IMG/VR virus record: IMGVR_UViG_3300022198_002714
Location: 1-64,000 of that record
Strand: one strand, 5' to 3'
Length of the DNA: 64,000 bases
From: a virus
In this document: one piece after another, positions 23,601 through 28,598 of the stretch
How the letters are laid out: every line of letters starts with the position of its first letter
Position numbering within the stretch: position 1 is the first letter of the stretch
The notes under the pieces: generated by a model
Seen by the model: the letters and a program-made list of their open reading frames with translations, nothing else
Database searches by the model: none
Told to the model about the DNA's origin: nothing
Program-made: the position numbers and the translations under genes

Positions 23601-25250
23601 CGTGGTGCTTGACACGATTTCAGTCACCGTAGCCGTGGCATCTTCGCTAAACACGTCAGTCAGGGCGTTCATGGCAAACGAATTGCGCAGCGAACGGGAC
23701 ACGTTGTCGTAGCGCATTGTCACAATGTCCGCTGCACCGGTCACCGTTTGGTCCACAACCAAGTCCGACGGCACCGGATAACGGCGCATGAACTCATGAC
23801 CGACAACGTGCGAGAAGGTGTGCCGCCCGCTATGTCCAATTTGGAACAAGGGGTCAACATCGCTCGGCCACACGACCGCGAACGGATTGTTTGGGTCGTC
23901 GGTGGTGGTTGCCATACGCGATGAGTACACCATGCCGTGCTGCTCGTTGTCCGTTTCGTCAATCACCATCTGACCGGTGCGGTCGAAGACTTGCGTACCG
24001 TAGTGCGGTGGTTGGTACGGCTTACCCGTACCGTTGTCAATCAGCAGGTCGGCACCGACTACGACGAAGTAGTTGTCCACGTCAGCCGTCCGGTTGTGCA
24101 GCAACCCGCGCAGCCCACCCGTACCGTTCACAAAGTCAACGTGAATGCTCGTCAACTCGATGACACCCGTGCTGCCGTTGATGCTCTTGACACGCACACG
24201 CTCCGGTGGCTTCTGATTAGGCTTCTGCGTGGCCCGCGTGATGGCACCGGGGTTGATGAGCAGGTTGTAGGGTACGTGGGCAATTGAGAGCGTTGAAGGG
24301 GTGCCTGAGCCGGTGTAGTAGTCCACGACCTTGTACGACCCCATACTGTACGGTTTGGCCGTGAAATCAACGGTAGGGGAGGCAGAATCGTACGGCTTAC
24401 CGGTGAACCGTACAATGAGTGCTTGAGCATCGCTTGCAGACACCGTGATGCTCGTAGCGTTTGCGCTCACGGCGTTGAACGAATACGTTCCTTCCACCAC
24501 GTCAATCGGCTCTTCAAAGCGGTACAGACCGGTGGACACGTCCGATTGGGTCGGCATGTGCGACTCAACGGTGGACTTGTCGTAGTGGCCGAGAAAGTGC
24601 AGGGCTTCGACCGCACCACGGAACTCACCGCCCTTGCCGCCCACGTACACGTGTTCGGTGGAACGTGCGATGCGCATGTCAGCATCGAGTTTCTGCGATG
24701 CGATGAGGTCGCCGTTCACGTACAGAAACGCCTGACCGAAGGAAAATCCTGCAACGACGTGGTACAGGGGTCTGTGCGCAGCGTTGAGGTTGGTCGCCTC
24801 ACCGTAGGTACCGGTGTCAAAGCGGTTGTACGAGTCGTGTACGCTGCCCGCGTGGTGAGGATAGACGATACCATCCCATCGGTCGCTGGCATCAATTGCC
24901 GAAGTCAAATATGCCTGAAACAACCCTGCGCTGCCCTCAAGCAGCAGGTCGAAGGTTGCGGGGCCGGGAGTGTCCACGGTACCAAGCGAAAGCGTGAACT
25001 GCCCCTCACGGTGAGCAATCACACCACCGCAGTCGGGCACGACCCATGCCTCGATAACGAAGTCGCCGTTGGCCTTGGGAATCAGCGGGCTTTCACCACC
25101 GCTACGCCGCTCTTTCTGAAGCAGGTTGGTGACCACCTTCCCGTCCGGCGTGGGCTGACCCGTACCGATGTAGTTGCCTTGCGGCAGAATGACCGAATCA
25201 CTTACGCCGTCAAAGAAGAGGGCGTGACTCGTTCGACCGACTGCAACCAT
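8688..25250 (-). CDS. Giant 5520-aa adhesin-like tail protein with N-terminal LamG-like domain
   Basis: A single uninterrupted 16.6-kb reading frame, a quarter of the window, preceded by a Shine-Dalgarno GAGGTGA five bases before the ATG. The first 250 residues show a LamG/concanavalin-type jelly roll: HALFFDGVSDSVILP, then DFVIEAWVVPD, then FLYVNGDLIASQKLD and VYVGGKGGEFRGAVEALHFL. The rest has no recognised domains. It is rich in Asp, Asn, Thr, Tyr, His and Trp with few cysteines, as expected for a large beta-structured surface or fibre protein. It follows tape measure and distal tail protein in transcription order, so a host-binding tail tip or long fibre is the likely role. No protease motif or signal peptide was seen. 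Confidence 0.7.
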   Translation of the reverse strand: MVAVGRTSHALFFDGVSDSVILPQGNYIGTGQPTPDGKVVTNLLQKERRSGGESPLIPKANGDFVIEAWVVPDCGGVIAHREGQFTLSLGTVDTPGPATFDLLLEGSAGLFQAYLTSAIDASDRWDGIVYPHHAGSVHDSYNRFDTGTYGEATNLNAAHRPLYHVVAGFSFGQAFLYVNGDLIASQKLDADMRIARSTEHVYVGGKGGEFRGAVEALHFLGHYDKSTVESHMPTQSDVSTGLYRFEEPIDVVEGTYSFNAVSANATSITVSASDAQALIVRFTGKPYDSASPTVDFTAKPYSMGSYKVVDYYTGSGTPSTLSIAHVPYNLLINPGAITRATQKPNQKPPERVRVKSINGSTGVIELTSIHVDFVNGTGGLRGLLHNRTADVDNYFVVVGADLLIDNGTGKPYQPPHYGTQVFDRTGQMVIDETDNEQHGMVYSSRMATTTDDPNNPFAVVWPSDVDPLFQIGHSGRHTFSHVVGHEFMRRYPVPSDLVVDQTVTGAADIVTMRYDNVSRSLRNSFAMNALTDVFSEDATATVTEIVSSTTASSVVHNGLPSAAREVIGIGGADFDFRPFLLKGPAPLSGSDVNDTTRLYHLVPETTSRVAILNVPALQTSHNMAPFVEIHYNAIDLTGASMGISGPMLMVEKTVPAASLDLGGGTYVYDLIAAALDATMYAPGGMLILDPDVKSSNEYMFESHSLIGDNTGGADYDSELDFTRTPAEYTPVSSVDAEPCTPPAPVRASHVSLDHESVYNRLTFTKAGIVTEDDLTEIGGYKRVTPTEEKTGAGVFDVGIPDGISPVHETFDVIDNYLAPSGKLHIFVQPTDRRRSNQLLSALEDDSSITIMLMMARTRLRSISEENDPESNLTTITVTGAGVVESVLNRNVSAVGEGSPDSYIVKEIEPNAPVVTVTLGGPGQGAVNTKPTFDPSPLMRLPGSTRRSCAVRATHVYAKNDTVTTKNILSVAPLNNGSPDIASWGTIAFPKVGRVYLDNGASAEYASKGGSGFIFTNVSASGTGRYLGADGEEYSNFFLWCNAVGLMKTTSSPADVQTSLTLYNDPNFADDAMAQDGSTVNDRLFQSMDTVTHDYQLGTQFASTRAMVEIPVFPQQFFDHPEQGIFPGPDNSMKLHLDATYTAHSWNPTPVGRRANDIGQADKQASSAYGSNREGFVAAAHIERIVKNPIPSPGFYEIYVDFPEIFPNADEGSLPRSVGNMKSVGYYRRCFLANGMSALYVNDPTTDGFIKVPVPSSKNHGTFIEGFFTNAIPGAALFVAQGFRSETLVPTDSDASTPSSDFEGRSPYYYDAANVQTQGGNLDYGMRQYVSAVEFKAGPLANPHAPRTVSKRAASTILSVPSVSGNTYTITLEDGSLFPDVPFTRDASNVIQFETGDPLYIAEVIQADGSTQDVYYLGRFNNTFTQNTIAIVATSTPTLVGATLRLKHVAHALHTLSNPASAVTEEKKVVTFLPSATADQWTFSSSYGGGTTTTLNITCTTADLMAHANVVGLNIRPDDHVYVDTGSAINYLGQVSKVESAEVSGGSDRIILAANNLAAITSGNKIRVAAESVMTVDDEAILNRAWVHPYATGGLRHGDTVWANMSINNPHATEGLFAKSRGVFNDGLVWKGFNGGSGTLADRPRNSIPLENFLIGDSCLETAINYAQHVNKTVQMNYESMGLDAEQAPVVAYVDPYLATDGHARVLLYDVGHDREFIAFHDLHMQVQSSAATPTIGYTRQLAYKDGTINLDKFLMGRNGAAPHYLTTQIDVANGYPSENPFLRATQQSKFIEGAYAHNVIGGVNQNPYNASSEQSWTVLNNPDVDTYNVLFASKGHGHFVHTGLYHEKGSSDLTVGDSTLPRTQPAVASPYWSNAIHQLSRINADSHPLITALRVHRAEQNPNTHTLKDPSTLFDTPDGTRTISAFLSLKGKRSIALDLSGHDEERLQHLPHWTQMDFVRRMTVDFGEIGVKEGVTDIEAAAREIVRLINQGGAANGRTHARRPSQQYPGESERLDLTRIGVRQDIGNPNRDPTSAHIFADFAATGSTYDPAPWWYPDEAFDSHDRGSHMGYLRAHIGRVVEDLDGNEGFSIVIHSTIPGASGRNFCAWLDNSKGQSSYKPQYLIGHGGRFRNFWSQPDEVSGENMHPAPLPLNKHGRPFAPITSLREYVAQEEPDDMFASNLDVAARNDVEKNALARKVSATMGGTVNNSVADESFEAQSPATSLVEGLRRGSTAVGRINFGGLVEAGVPGFAPDAGAFGFGRRGSTRHFSRYGTNASEYTSHVNTEEVTEDAIGDTPLYGMRFTDHRGRGYGVRYVYRCVNQPFANELTTLPSTLDDEIIIHFDDRDVAQGGFTIGHHMAGVGDATGRLEPKSGMTEATWVGNRWRGVFAADAGLNCQATYSSDTITVVLDTPYDTGSTEFNNHPDILGYLGFPKTNGIMQLTDPYSGSATTLHGVVGNTFSYESRTSNDTTGTHTFYGVRGADFTATHTSASFVVTDVPSGVSFKAGNTHQLILSPRLNWTTLLTDEVIAYATVAAINMQDPNMEDGYSVDVRHLYAADGRTLGDWGVGEDAIIIRAHNPQRGIKPLSQMFSASLHRDYGIQAAHIEFGEYQKIAKTSATWSVTAGLIPPLSDAQIASSKQLTCGYIPRTIVQVRTRGRGYHANTPTPILVDSYNDPVNLKRWDENLKGVRFLSRPGDHILPCLSNPLLKTQSVSSNVFTMAATNKLGHAMIVGCTRTITGTYTTTDRLLAFGQKIQLYHARNNYSVVFANQGANALTEFTFNEREASDEWFDEFGGKTLNQDYYFISSIGEFDGYRLHGSVDSEPIVYFRGARDSSDHDVPLYFGGGFSGVVLDVNDGTQNDYADFYTHPYSTGPTGTAGIQNANEISTSFALVDCNALLAFFPGTALLNQHRGSIHPPAYNKDSILTTDVDVGFATKHNDLPAHVTARYTAGMVYQRPIPLVLRMGHPTARYDDARNSITNHTTYVIYGPGQAFPFTETTAANADVEPHPGFVVTVGNTWSKVPHSKQLPNPITNDKNDYGPPTSTYQSNRQRYHWYSTWNWSPAEGIPRVGAVSSGVSLWQRPEHGYHFGEHFNLQATVSSLNISDYAAAHPYKHAPIVGYGIASQADLTFHMDGGYHPGGSWLDNQLSFNAPLEPSDYRVTRDSWNEVNPTAFRVSGVLAKQVLAGASAEEGDDFDREIIVVDATRCQNGEELAALLGQAINENPGKGALKAMGGTHLPSMGSAMRQDRYGWVELDYDDYTIDATKSYSYVEATLSGGTQAILEQLPASGWIRTDNAGRTLHTVDLPAFAPYHSREVYYDIGVFPSTWKVRFWLAPNRLTGNPELEDAQTFDDSTLPTAVDLSGVTKVYVWSKAGVHRFNNEDDATRDHMTQVHFAGIVDAIDRTRPVGAVGWSGERYSYLNSLKVGSEGYGAGRGAWHPKLGFSPYGSASTVMTAYGHVPHTYALYNTPESLVYANYDGVGTPYDSWTVETGSISYTAYNADSTGAYKAADSAINLTNSLTDFSIPRELYHPQGVFSKGFLVVSYESELALVAKRDRDGITATGDWLAVVSKTRAGTAAATAITFAGTAQWDERIHGPERFYAPATGGPNVEALIVSGTATPASAATNDPEVAQYDFHLGASSDNSLYNATPAFAQIGDLFFDLDKSVGSYLLNDASEVERNLMVDMRTAGGGTDFNAKHDDLRYWLAQTNGYESLARTPMRNFSVEHVVWKRMDGGNLSLPALNARGLGGVPFVTRVSGGTAYTTGEKLYGNVRFSFETTNSAMFPIIQAQELAHPQIAARHPDELRNVLMVPNEEIQFDSIEVEDDTGQIHTIEGGSPFGTIVRAFRKLSNRTSEGLAPAIAGSGVEPNLKVRLPDPNTIPGNIIVRSGFDRLQAYQTETMGSGGMMRPGLADALKHQFTDEVDGPRRGPTYSDHEWDHISQSASGEAFPDMTRKGWSAATGNAPLESSYELHDRTLFFHVTKCGNTHTHRYPTHYTHANGVQNNDLSATGFSSGTLTVDATIDAALYPTTFGNQEAADNRRFLRLYDAATDRGGVASFTGISGDTFTGCVGDAEFDALVANGVSGLKVVPSYYMPAGSTRFYAARRLRDHAEVSGNSPDMAHTLYYTNVDANTTAHSIFTKPVLTPMALPRMGHHYVTPTMAMLPGHWAHPAYQGLYDKHRAIRASSHKYVEQSLMESLGFNEVKSDITTTTTDQFFGLDPQLRIGTLTATPGGPSDIHGGAFTLMFETKVRHDGYGVLASEGAAGTINSQGGQTIILEAAATYSLKHHFPDPAEVGAYQIVIQPNLNKSQFIGYHENAANELTSQQVALVVGIREVDGTTGALGLVLAQTTEADVRGCEVFINEVMIDHDPDHGSQFTNIPPLLLYNSFGVQETEAPAFTRMSLPYHPGMFADATPGLTTNIPWWSIVHRRPPNHADSEGFRHLTWHRFDNYYEFARANAGNVASQITLAGYPSSAPDMYSKLFNLISLNPVATVVSASTFAVVVDDARGFPEYPYYGQKLEYTDANGVRRTTEYTDVIAGSTQVIINHPANADFTNNLTAGTKLRLTRAYDFRPSGAIFTDSKTSIITRMLPQTLQGSRDTNSLHLADAFLCMWHPNLGRPYTFYSDSARTFLNPLTDRAVDNKPYNSMPEHFETIHYHDAPYFGSVGPFGLAIKTPPPLVKATFDGNPAAVTSVTPSTKRIAFQVGPHVGTNIVTGEVISIAGRAYTVASVSLIGSITVDQTPDAEIPVGTIAYRGGNNAVQTAESITSSGEYVAQGGQTDSGDDSTKVMLNNMWPSGSRGGPLVSSLDGYGAVAASWTYAGDYGYERRVWQQDGTGVTTSTYDSLSNPTTPLPFGYRFGLRQPYNKPQWSFYGMRAYRAGVTVGYYTADYQHGPLVQRETQSWVHHNALPPVTYPETYVGIMERQTNFSGMLGVDMAERQVRYSDGMRMTRSFGAPVRTLRNKSTVIRDWWGDDNGKEIANIDEAVMYYLVDWWGNTRGEDVRRFPVRGFGIRPAWDAGDAYDPGRSTDATPYERLYNDGSPLVNLKGIVDSASSNISLAPGVTIPRFGGRQNTTNNNNANTLIDVFMPANAMRVGDMGNGRGIRYPTQFNEDRLTALDEANYTTGVVLSHHTAEPVFGDGFIRPRNDELASDEVPRGISARLSVDEDGLLKPEAVVSPRVETISGSTKHTDAVSRSAPRIGLDTENVEGVDDNLIALNTEAHSLHADRGVGQRVVLVGGMTAGSQTIGNLDYTGLNFGAQPVGGVARFSHTSNFNPLGGTYVAETRNYLAAVSDYGWGPVGADKASNPYATSTFDSTSAQMNHTDKTISFLFRPVRLLDEQHVEMFRPNNNLHSSSPQYGSNYFSTTGGGKYGVYAYEMPSARASAGEYIRATNPDTNPPYAPVYHMVIATSDTVPDSKGPNLGGSNGMDTSKLDNDVTRLVISENSLQHHRSDAARRRTSAESDDTERRADYTVKARFSQSLHPKGHKGDVDYGESDHSGDAS

Positions 25251-25259
25251 GTATTCACC

Positions 25260-26417
25260 TCACAGGATTACGTCAGCCGGTAGGAAGATGATGGTGAATT
25301 GGTACAACGGTTCGCCGCCCAATCGCACAAACGTAGCCTTGTCCACGCCACCCTTAATCCCTGTGTAGGAGTTCTTCGCATCGCTGAATTGAACACCTGC
25401 GAGGGTAGCGTTCTCCACGTCTTTTGTCTCAGGATTTTGCAAATGGTACGTCCCCGTCGTCATGAAATGGTTGACGGCGGAATACTTCTCACCCGACGCT
25501 GCGTTGACCATTGACTCAAATGGAATCTGAATACCAATGATGTAATCTCCACCACCGCGTGTATTCCTACGCCCGGTCACATCATCTCGTTGACGTAGGC
25601 TTCCTTTCTCAAGCCCCCGTCCGCCGTCCTGCGAGTTGTTTAGCACACCCCACAAGTGCTGCACCTTGTCGCCCGCACTCATGCCTGTGGTACCTGCTCC
25701 TTCTTGGTAGCCAACGTATTTTGTAATGATGAGTGGTTCCTTTGCACCGCTGTTCCATTTTTTGAACTTCGGGTATTTGGTGTTATTACCGTTTGCAGTA
25801 CGAGTGATGCTCACTACGGCGTTTGCCTGTCCGGTGTAGGGTGAAGTGCCCGTTGAAGTAGTGTAAGGGGCACCCATAGCAGCAATACGATTTGCAATTC
25901 CTTGAGCAATAGATGCTGCTGATTTGGCGGTCGAGGTTGACGCATCGTACGTGCTTACCCAATGAACTGAGTTTGGAGCGAAGAAACCATCCGATGCTGA
26001 GTCTTCCACAAAGTAAATTACATTCGTATCATCGAGAGCAAGTCTTGGTGTATTGAGATTGGAAATAGTAGTAGGTTCCCAATATCCTAAAGCACTTACC
26101 TTGACCACTTCCTCTTTTTCAGCATCAGTAATTTCATCTCCAATTTTTCGTACTCCGTCTATCCTGTACGAAAAATCAATTGAAGCACTCGCTTGCGTGC
26201 TTGACGACACAAACACCGCATCATCATCGGTCATGACACCTTCCAATTGAATGACGGCACGGGTCAGGTTGGAGTCGGTAGCGACACGGTGAGAACCTGA
26301 GTACACAAGTGGCTTGGGGTTGAACTTGCGGTCCACGTCCATTGTGACCGTCGTGACGTTCAACTCAATGATGCCGCCGTTGCGCTGAATCAGACGAATC
26401 GGTGTACCGTTCGCCAT
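25260..26417 (-). CDS. Distal tail / tail-tip protein
   Basis: A 385-aa beta-rich protein whose ATG overlaps the tape-measure stop (TGATG). It opens with GTPIRLIQRNGGIIELNVTT and closes with GEPLYQFTIIFLPADVIL. This framing is like small-barrel tail-tip proteins or tail-tube paralogues, with an insertion of about 250 residues. Position directly after the tape measure is the usual place for a distal tail protein that caps the tube and attaches the adhesin. The function is inferred mainly from gene order. Confidence 0.5.
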   Translation of the reverse strand: MANGTPIRLIQRNGGIIELNVTTVTMDVDRKFNPKPLVYSGSHRVATDSNLTRAVIQLEGVMTDDDAVFVSSSTQASASIDFSYRIDGVRKIGDEITDAEKEEVVKVSALGYWEPTTISNLNTPRLALDDTNVIYFVEDSASDGFFAPNSVHWVSTYDASTSTAKSAASIAQGIANRIAAMGAPYTTSTGTSPYTGQANAVVSITRTANGNNTKYPKFKKWNSGAKEPLIITKYVGYQEGAGTTGMSAGDKVQHLWGVLNNSQDGGRGLEKGSLRQRDDVTGRRNTRGGGDYIIGIQIPFESMVNAASGEKYSAVNHFMTTGTYHLQNPETKDVENATLAGVQFSDAKNSYTGIKGGVDKATFVRLGGEPLYQFTIIFLPADVIL

Positions 26418-27475
26418 CAGAACCGCCCCCTCATGGTGGTGCCGCCAAGGTTGCGGGCCAACTCCTGCTGAATCATGTTGCCAATCTCACGGGCCAATTG
26501 CCGCTTGTCGGTACGGTCGGTGATGCCTCCCGCGTTGACTGTGATGTTGTAGGTTTGATTGCCGCCCGGAGCGTTGTCGCCCGTAAGCGGCACAACCGCT
26601 TCGGGGCCTGCCTCACCGATAAGTGCAAGCGTAGGGGAGTTGACGATACCACCCTTAGCGAGTGCAGGAATCGTCCAACTGCTGAGGTCCATGCCTACCG
26701 TTTGTTCACCGAATGGCCCAAGGTCGAATGTCTTTGAGAAGTTCAAAGCACCAACAACTGCATTCCATCCCTCAATGATGATGTTGAGTGGTGCTTTCAT
26801 CAAGTCACCAAATTGAGTAGCAAGGTTGCTGAAGAAGGTCGTAATTGACTCACCCGTAGCCGCAAGCGTACCGCTTGGGTCGGCAATGAAATCCATGAGC
26901 CATCCAATGACAGTACCACCGACGTTCATAGCGAAGTCAAAGAAGTCCCCGACCTTCGTAATGCCAAAGTTTGCCACACCACTCAGCAGGTTGACGATGG
27001 TGCTGAGCGGTTCGGGTAGCGCACCAATGGCAAGGTCAATCCGGTCCTTGATGGAGAACGATGCAAACGCACCGCTGCCCGTAATGAAGTCGAAGACGAG
27101 TTGAAGCGGCTCAGGAATTACAAGAGCGAAAATACCCGCCCAATCAATTGAGAATCCGTCAAAGAGTCCTGTCCAATACTCTTTGGTGAAGACTTCAGGT
27201 AATTCAAATCCGGTGAACAGGGCAAAGATACCTTCGACTTTTTCCATCACCCCGTCCTTGATTTCCTGCCAACGAGCCATCACATTTGTCTTGAACTCGT
27301 CCCACCAAAGTTTGAGGTTCTCCCACTTTTCCAAGATGGGGGTCACCACGTTGTCGTTCACGAAGGTCTTGATGGACTCAAATGCCTTGATTGCCGTCTT
27401 ACCAATGTCCTCAAACGCAGGGGCGATGCCTTGTACGAGGTTCGACAAGGACGCCATGGTTGAGAGCAGCGTCAT
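26417..27475 (-). CDS. Short tape measure protein
   Basis: A 352-aa protein with a helical, partly hydrophobic first two thirds and the typical tape-measure ending: ALAKGGIVNSPTLALIGEAG followed by PEAVVPLTG, NITVNAGGI and a final amphipathic helix RQLAREIGNMIQQELARNLG. Tape measures set tail length and occupy the tube lumen. At about 0.15 nm per residue, 352 residues predict a tail of only about 50 nm. It directly follows the two tail-chaperone genes, the canonical order. The start ATG at 27475 has GGGAGTGA upstream. Confidence 0.8.
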   Translation of the reverse strand: MTLLSTMASLSNLVQGIAPAFEDIGKTAIKAFESIKTFVNDNVVTPILEKWENLKLWWDEFKTNVMARWQEIKDGVMEKVEGIFALFTGFELPEVFTKEYWTGLFDGFSIDWAGIFALVIPEPLQLVFDFITGSGAFASFSIKDRIDLAIGALPEPLSTIVNLLSGVANFGITKVGDFFDFAMNVGGTVIGWLMDFIADPSGTLAATGESITTFFSNLATQFGDLMKAPLNIIIEGWNAVVGALNFSKTFDLGPFGEQTVGMDLSSWTIPALAKGGIVNSPTLALIGEAGPEAVVPLTGDNAPGGNQTYNITVNAGGITDRTDKRQLAREIGNMIQQELARNLGGTTMRGRF

Positions 27476-27479
27476 ATCT

Positions 27480-27755
27480 TCACTCCCAATTCAAGAACGA
27501 GTAATCGAGGCTTACGGTTTCGCGGTCGCCGCCCTTCGCCTGTTGTCTCCTACGTTCGCTCTCCTTTGTCTTCTCTTCGGTCGCCACCATTGCCCAAACG
27601 AGGGACTGCTTGAAGAGCCGAGGACTGAGGGCGTACACTTCTGCAAGGGACATACCGTAGTGCTGCGAGATGATGTAGGCCCACAGTTCAATCTGTGTCG
27701 CTAAATCCTCTCCGCTATCGTACGTTGTCTTCTTGAGAAAGCGTTCGACCCTCAC
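27480..27755 (-). CDS. Tail assembly chaperone 2 (possible -1 frameshift partner)
   Basis: A 91-aa frame with a GTG at 27755 that overlaps the stop of the upstream chaperone and lies in its -1 frame. The content (ERFLKKTTYDSGEDLATQIE, then ALSPRLFKQSLVW, then a charged KEKTKESERRRQQAK tail) resembles the second component of lambda G/GT-type tail chaperones, which bind the tape measure. It may be made as a C-terminal extension of the first chaperone by frameshifting at a G6 run, as a separate protein, or both. The tape-measure gene begins five bases downstream. Confidence 0.65.
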   Translation of the reverse strand: MRVERFLKKTTYDSGEDLATQIELWAYIISQHYGMSLAEVYALSPRLFKQSLVWAMVATEEKTKESERRRQQAKGGDRETVSLDYSFLNWE

Positions 27756-28120
27756 TCGCTCGGCGTCATAAACCCCCCTTGCATGGCCTCCGCAATCTCA
27801 TTTGGCTGCGGAAGCACACGCGACACGGCTTCACCGATAGGTCCCTTCAGGGACAGGAGTTCAGCACCCGTCAGGGCGGGGTTGGTGCGCACAATCCAAT
27901 TGGAGAAGGCATGCTCCCAATACGCCTTGAGCGAGAGAGAGATTTCACCGTTTTGAATAAAGACCATTTTTTGTGCGGCGTCCTGAATATCGAGGAACGA
28001 AATGTCGCGCACCCAAACCTCAATGACCTGCGAGGGGTCATTGGGATTCACGGGTACAACGTGCATCGTTTCATCATTCGTCTTCAACAACAGGCTCTTG
28101 TCCGTCACTACTTGTGTCAT
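27752..28120 (-). CDS. Tail assembly chaperone 1
   Basis: A 122-aa protein between the SAP-domain gene and the tape measure, the standard place for a gpG-like tail chaperone. It shows DETMHVVPVNPNDPSQVIEV, an aromatic helix pair (LSLKAYWEHAFSNWIV) and a C-terminus NEIAEAMQGGFMTPSE. The ATG at 28120 has GGAG about ten bases upstream and overlaps the previous gene by 47 bases. A run of six G lies just before its stop. It probably coats the tape measure during tail assembly; not part of the virion if it behaves like the family. Confidence 0.65.
   Translation of the reverse strand: MTQVVTDKSLLLKTNDETMHVVPVNPNDPSQVIEVWVRDISFLDIQDAAQKMVFIQNGEISLSLKAYWEHAFSNWIVRTNPALTGAELLSLKGPIGEAVSRVLPQPNEIAEAMQGGFMTPSE
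27768..27782 (-). promoter_or_regulatory. Candidate -1 ribosomal frameshift site
   Basis: On the coding strand the codons CAA GGG GGG TTT give a run of six G (27773-27778) eight codons before the stop of chaperone 1. The next frame, -1, is open from here into chaperone 2 (GTT TAT GAC GCC ...). This matches the placement of programmed frameshift sites in long-tailed phages, although the heptamer is not a perfect X-XXY-YYZ. Confidence 0.45.
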
Positions 28121-28589
28121 TCAATTCATCTCCAATGGGTGCAGCCGCCTCTTCTTCGACGGGGGCATCCGACTCGACTTCAGGGGCCGCTTCTTCAGCG
28201 GGGCCTTCCGTCTCATCTTCTTCGATTTCGATGCCGTTGTCGTGCTGACGCAGGCGCAGTACAATCTCGGCCTTAGTGCCGTACACCGGCAAGCCGCGCT
28301 CCTTGCACAAATCACGCAGTTCGGCAACGGTCATGGCGTCATACGCCAAAGTGGAGGGAAATGGGGTGTCCTCTTCAGTCACGACCTCTTCAGCAGGTTG
28401 TTCCACCACTTCAACCTCTTCGACCACCGACTCTTCCGGTACGGCAAGACGCTCTCGTACCCAAGTAAGGATGGCCGAGTGGCTTGAGACAGGGCATTCC
28501 GCTGCATGCTCGACGCCATTCTGTTCACACACCCAAAGAGCGTACTGCTCAAGCCCAAGCCGTCGGCACATAGCGGTGGATATAATCAT
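28074..28589 (-). CDS. Acidic protein with SAP domain
   Basis: A 171-aa protein starting at the ATG at 28589, with GAGGTGA four bases upstream. Residues about 85-122 form a SAP helix-extension-helix: MTVAELRDLCKERGLPVYGT followed by KAEIVLRLRQHD, normally a DNA-binding fold. The flanks are extremely acidic, with Glu/Asp/Pro/Ala-rich runs before and after it. The N-terminus has three cysteines (MCRRLGL, WVCEQNG, AECPVSS). It lies between tail tube and chaperone genes. Its role in tail assembly or DNA contact is unknown. Confidence 0.65.
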   Translation of the reverse strand: MIISTAMCRRLGLEQYALWVCEQNGVEHAAECPVSSHSAILTWVRERLAVPEESVVEEVEVVEQPAEEVVTEEDTPFPSTLAYDAMTVAELRDLCKERGLPVYGTKAEIVLRLRQHDNGIEIEEDETEGPAEEAAPEVESDAPVEEEAAAPIGDELNDTSSDGQEPVVEDE

Positions 28590-28598
28590 TCTCTCACC

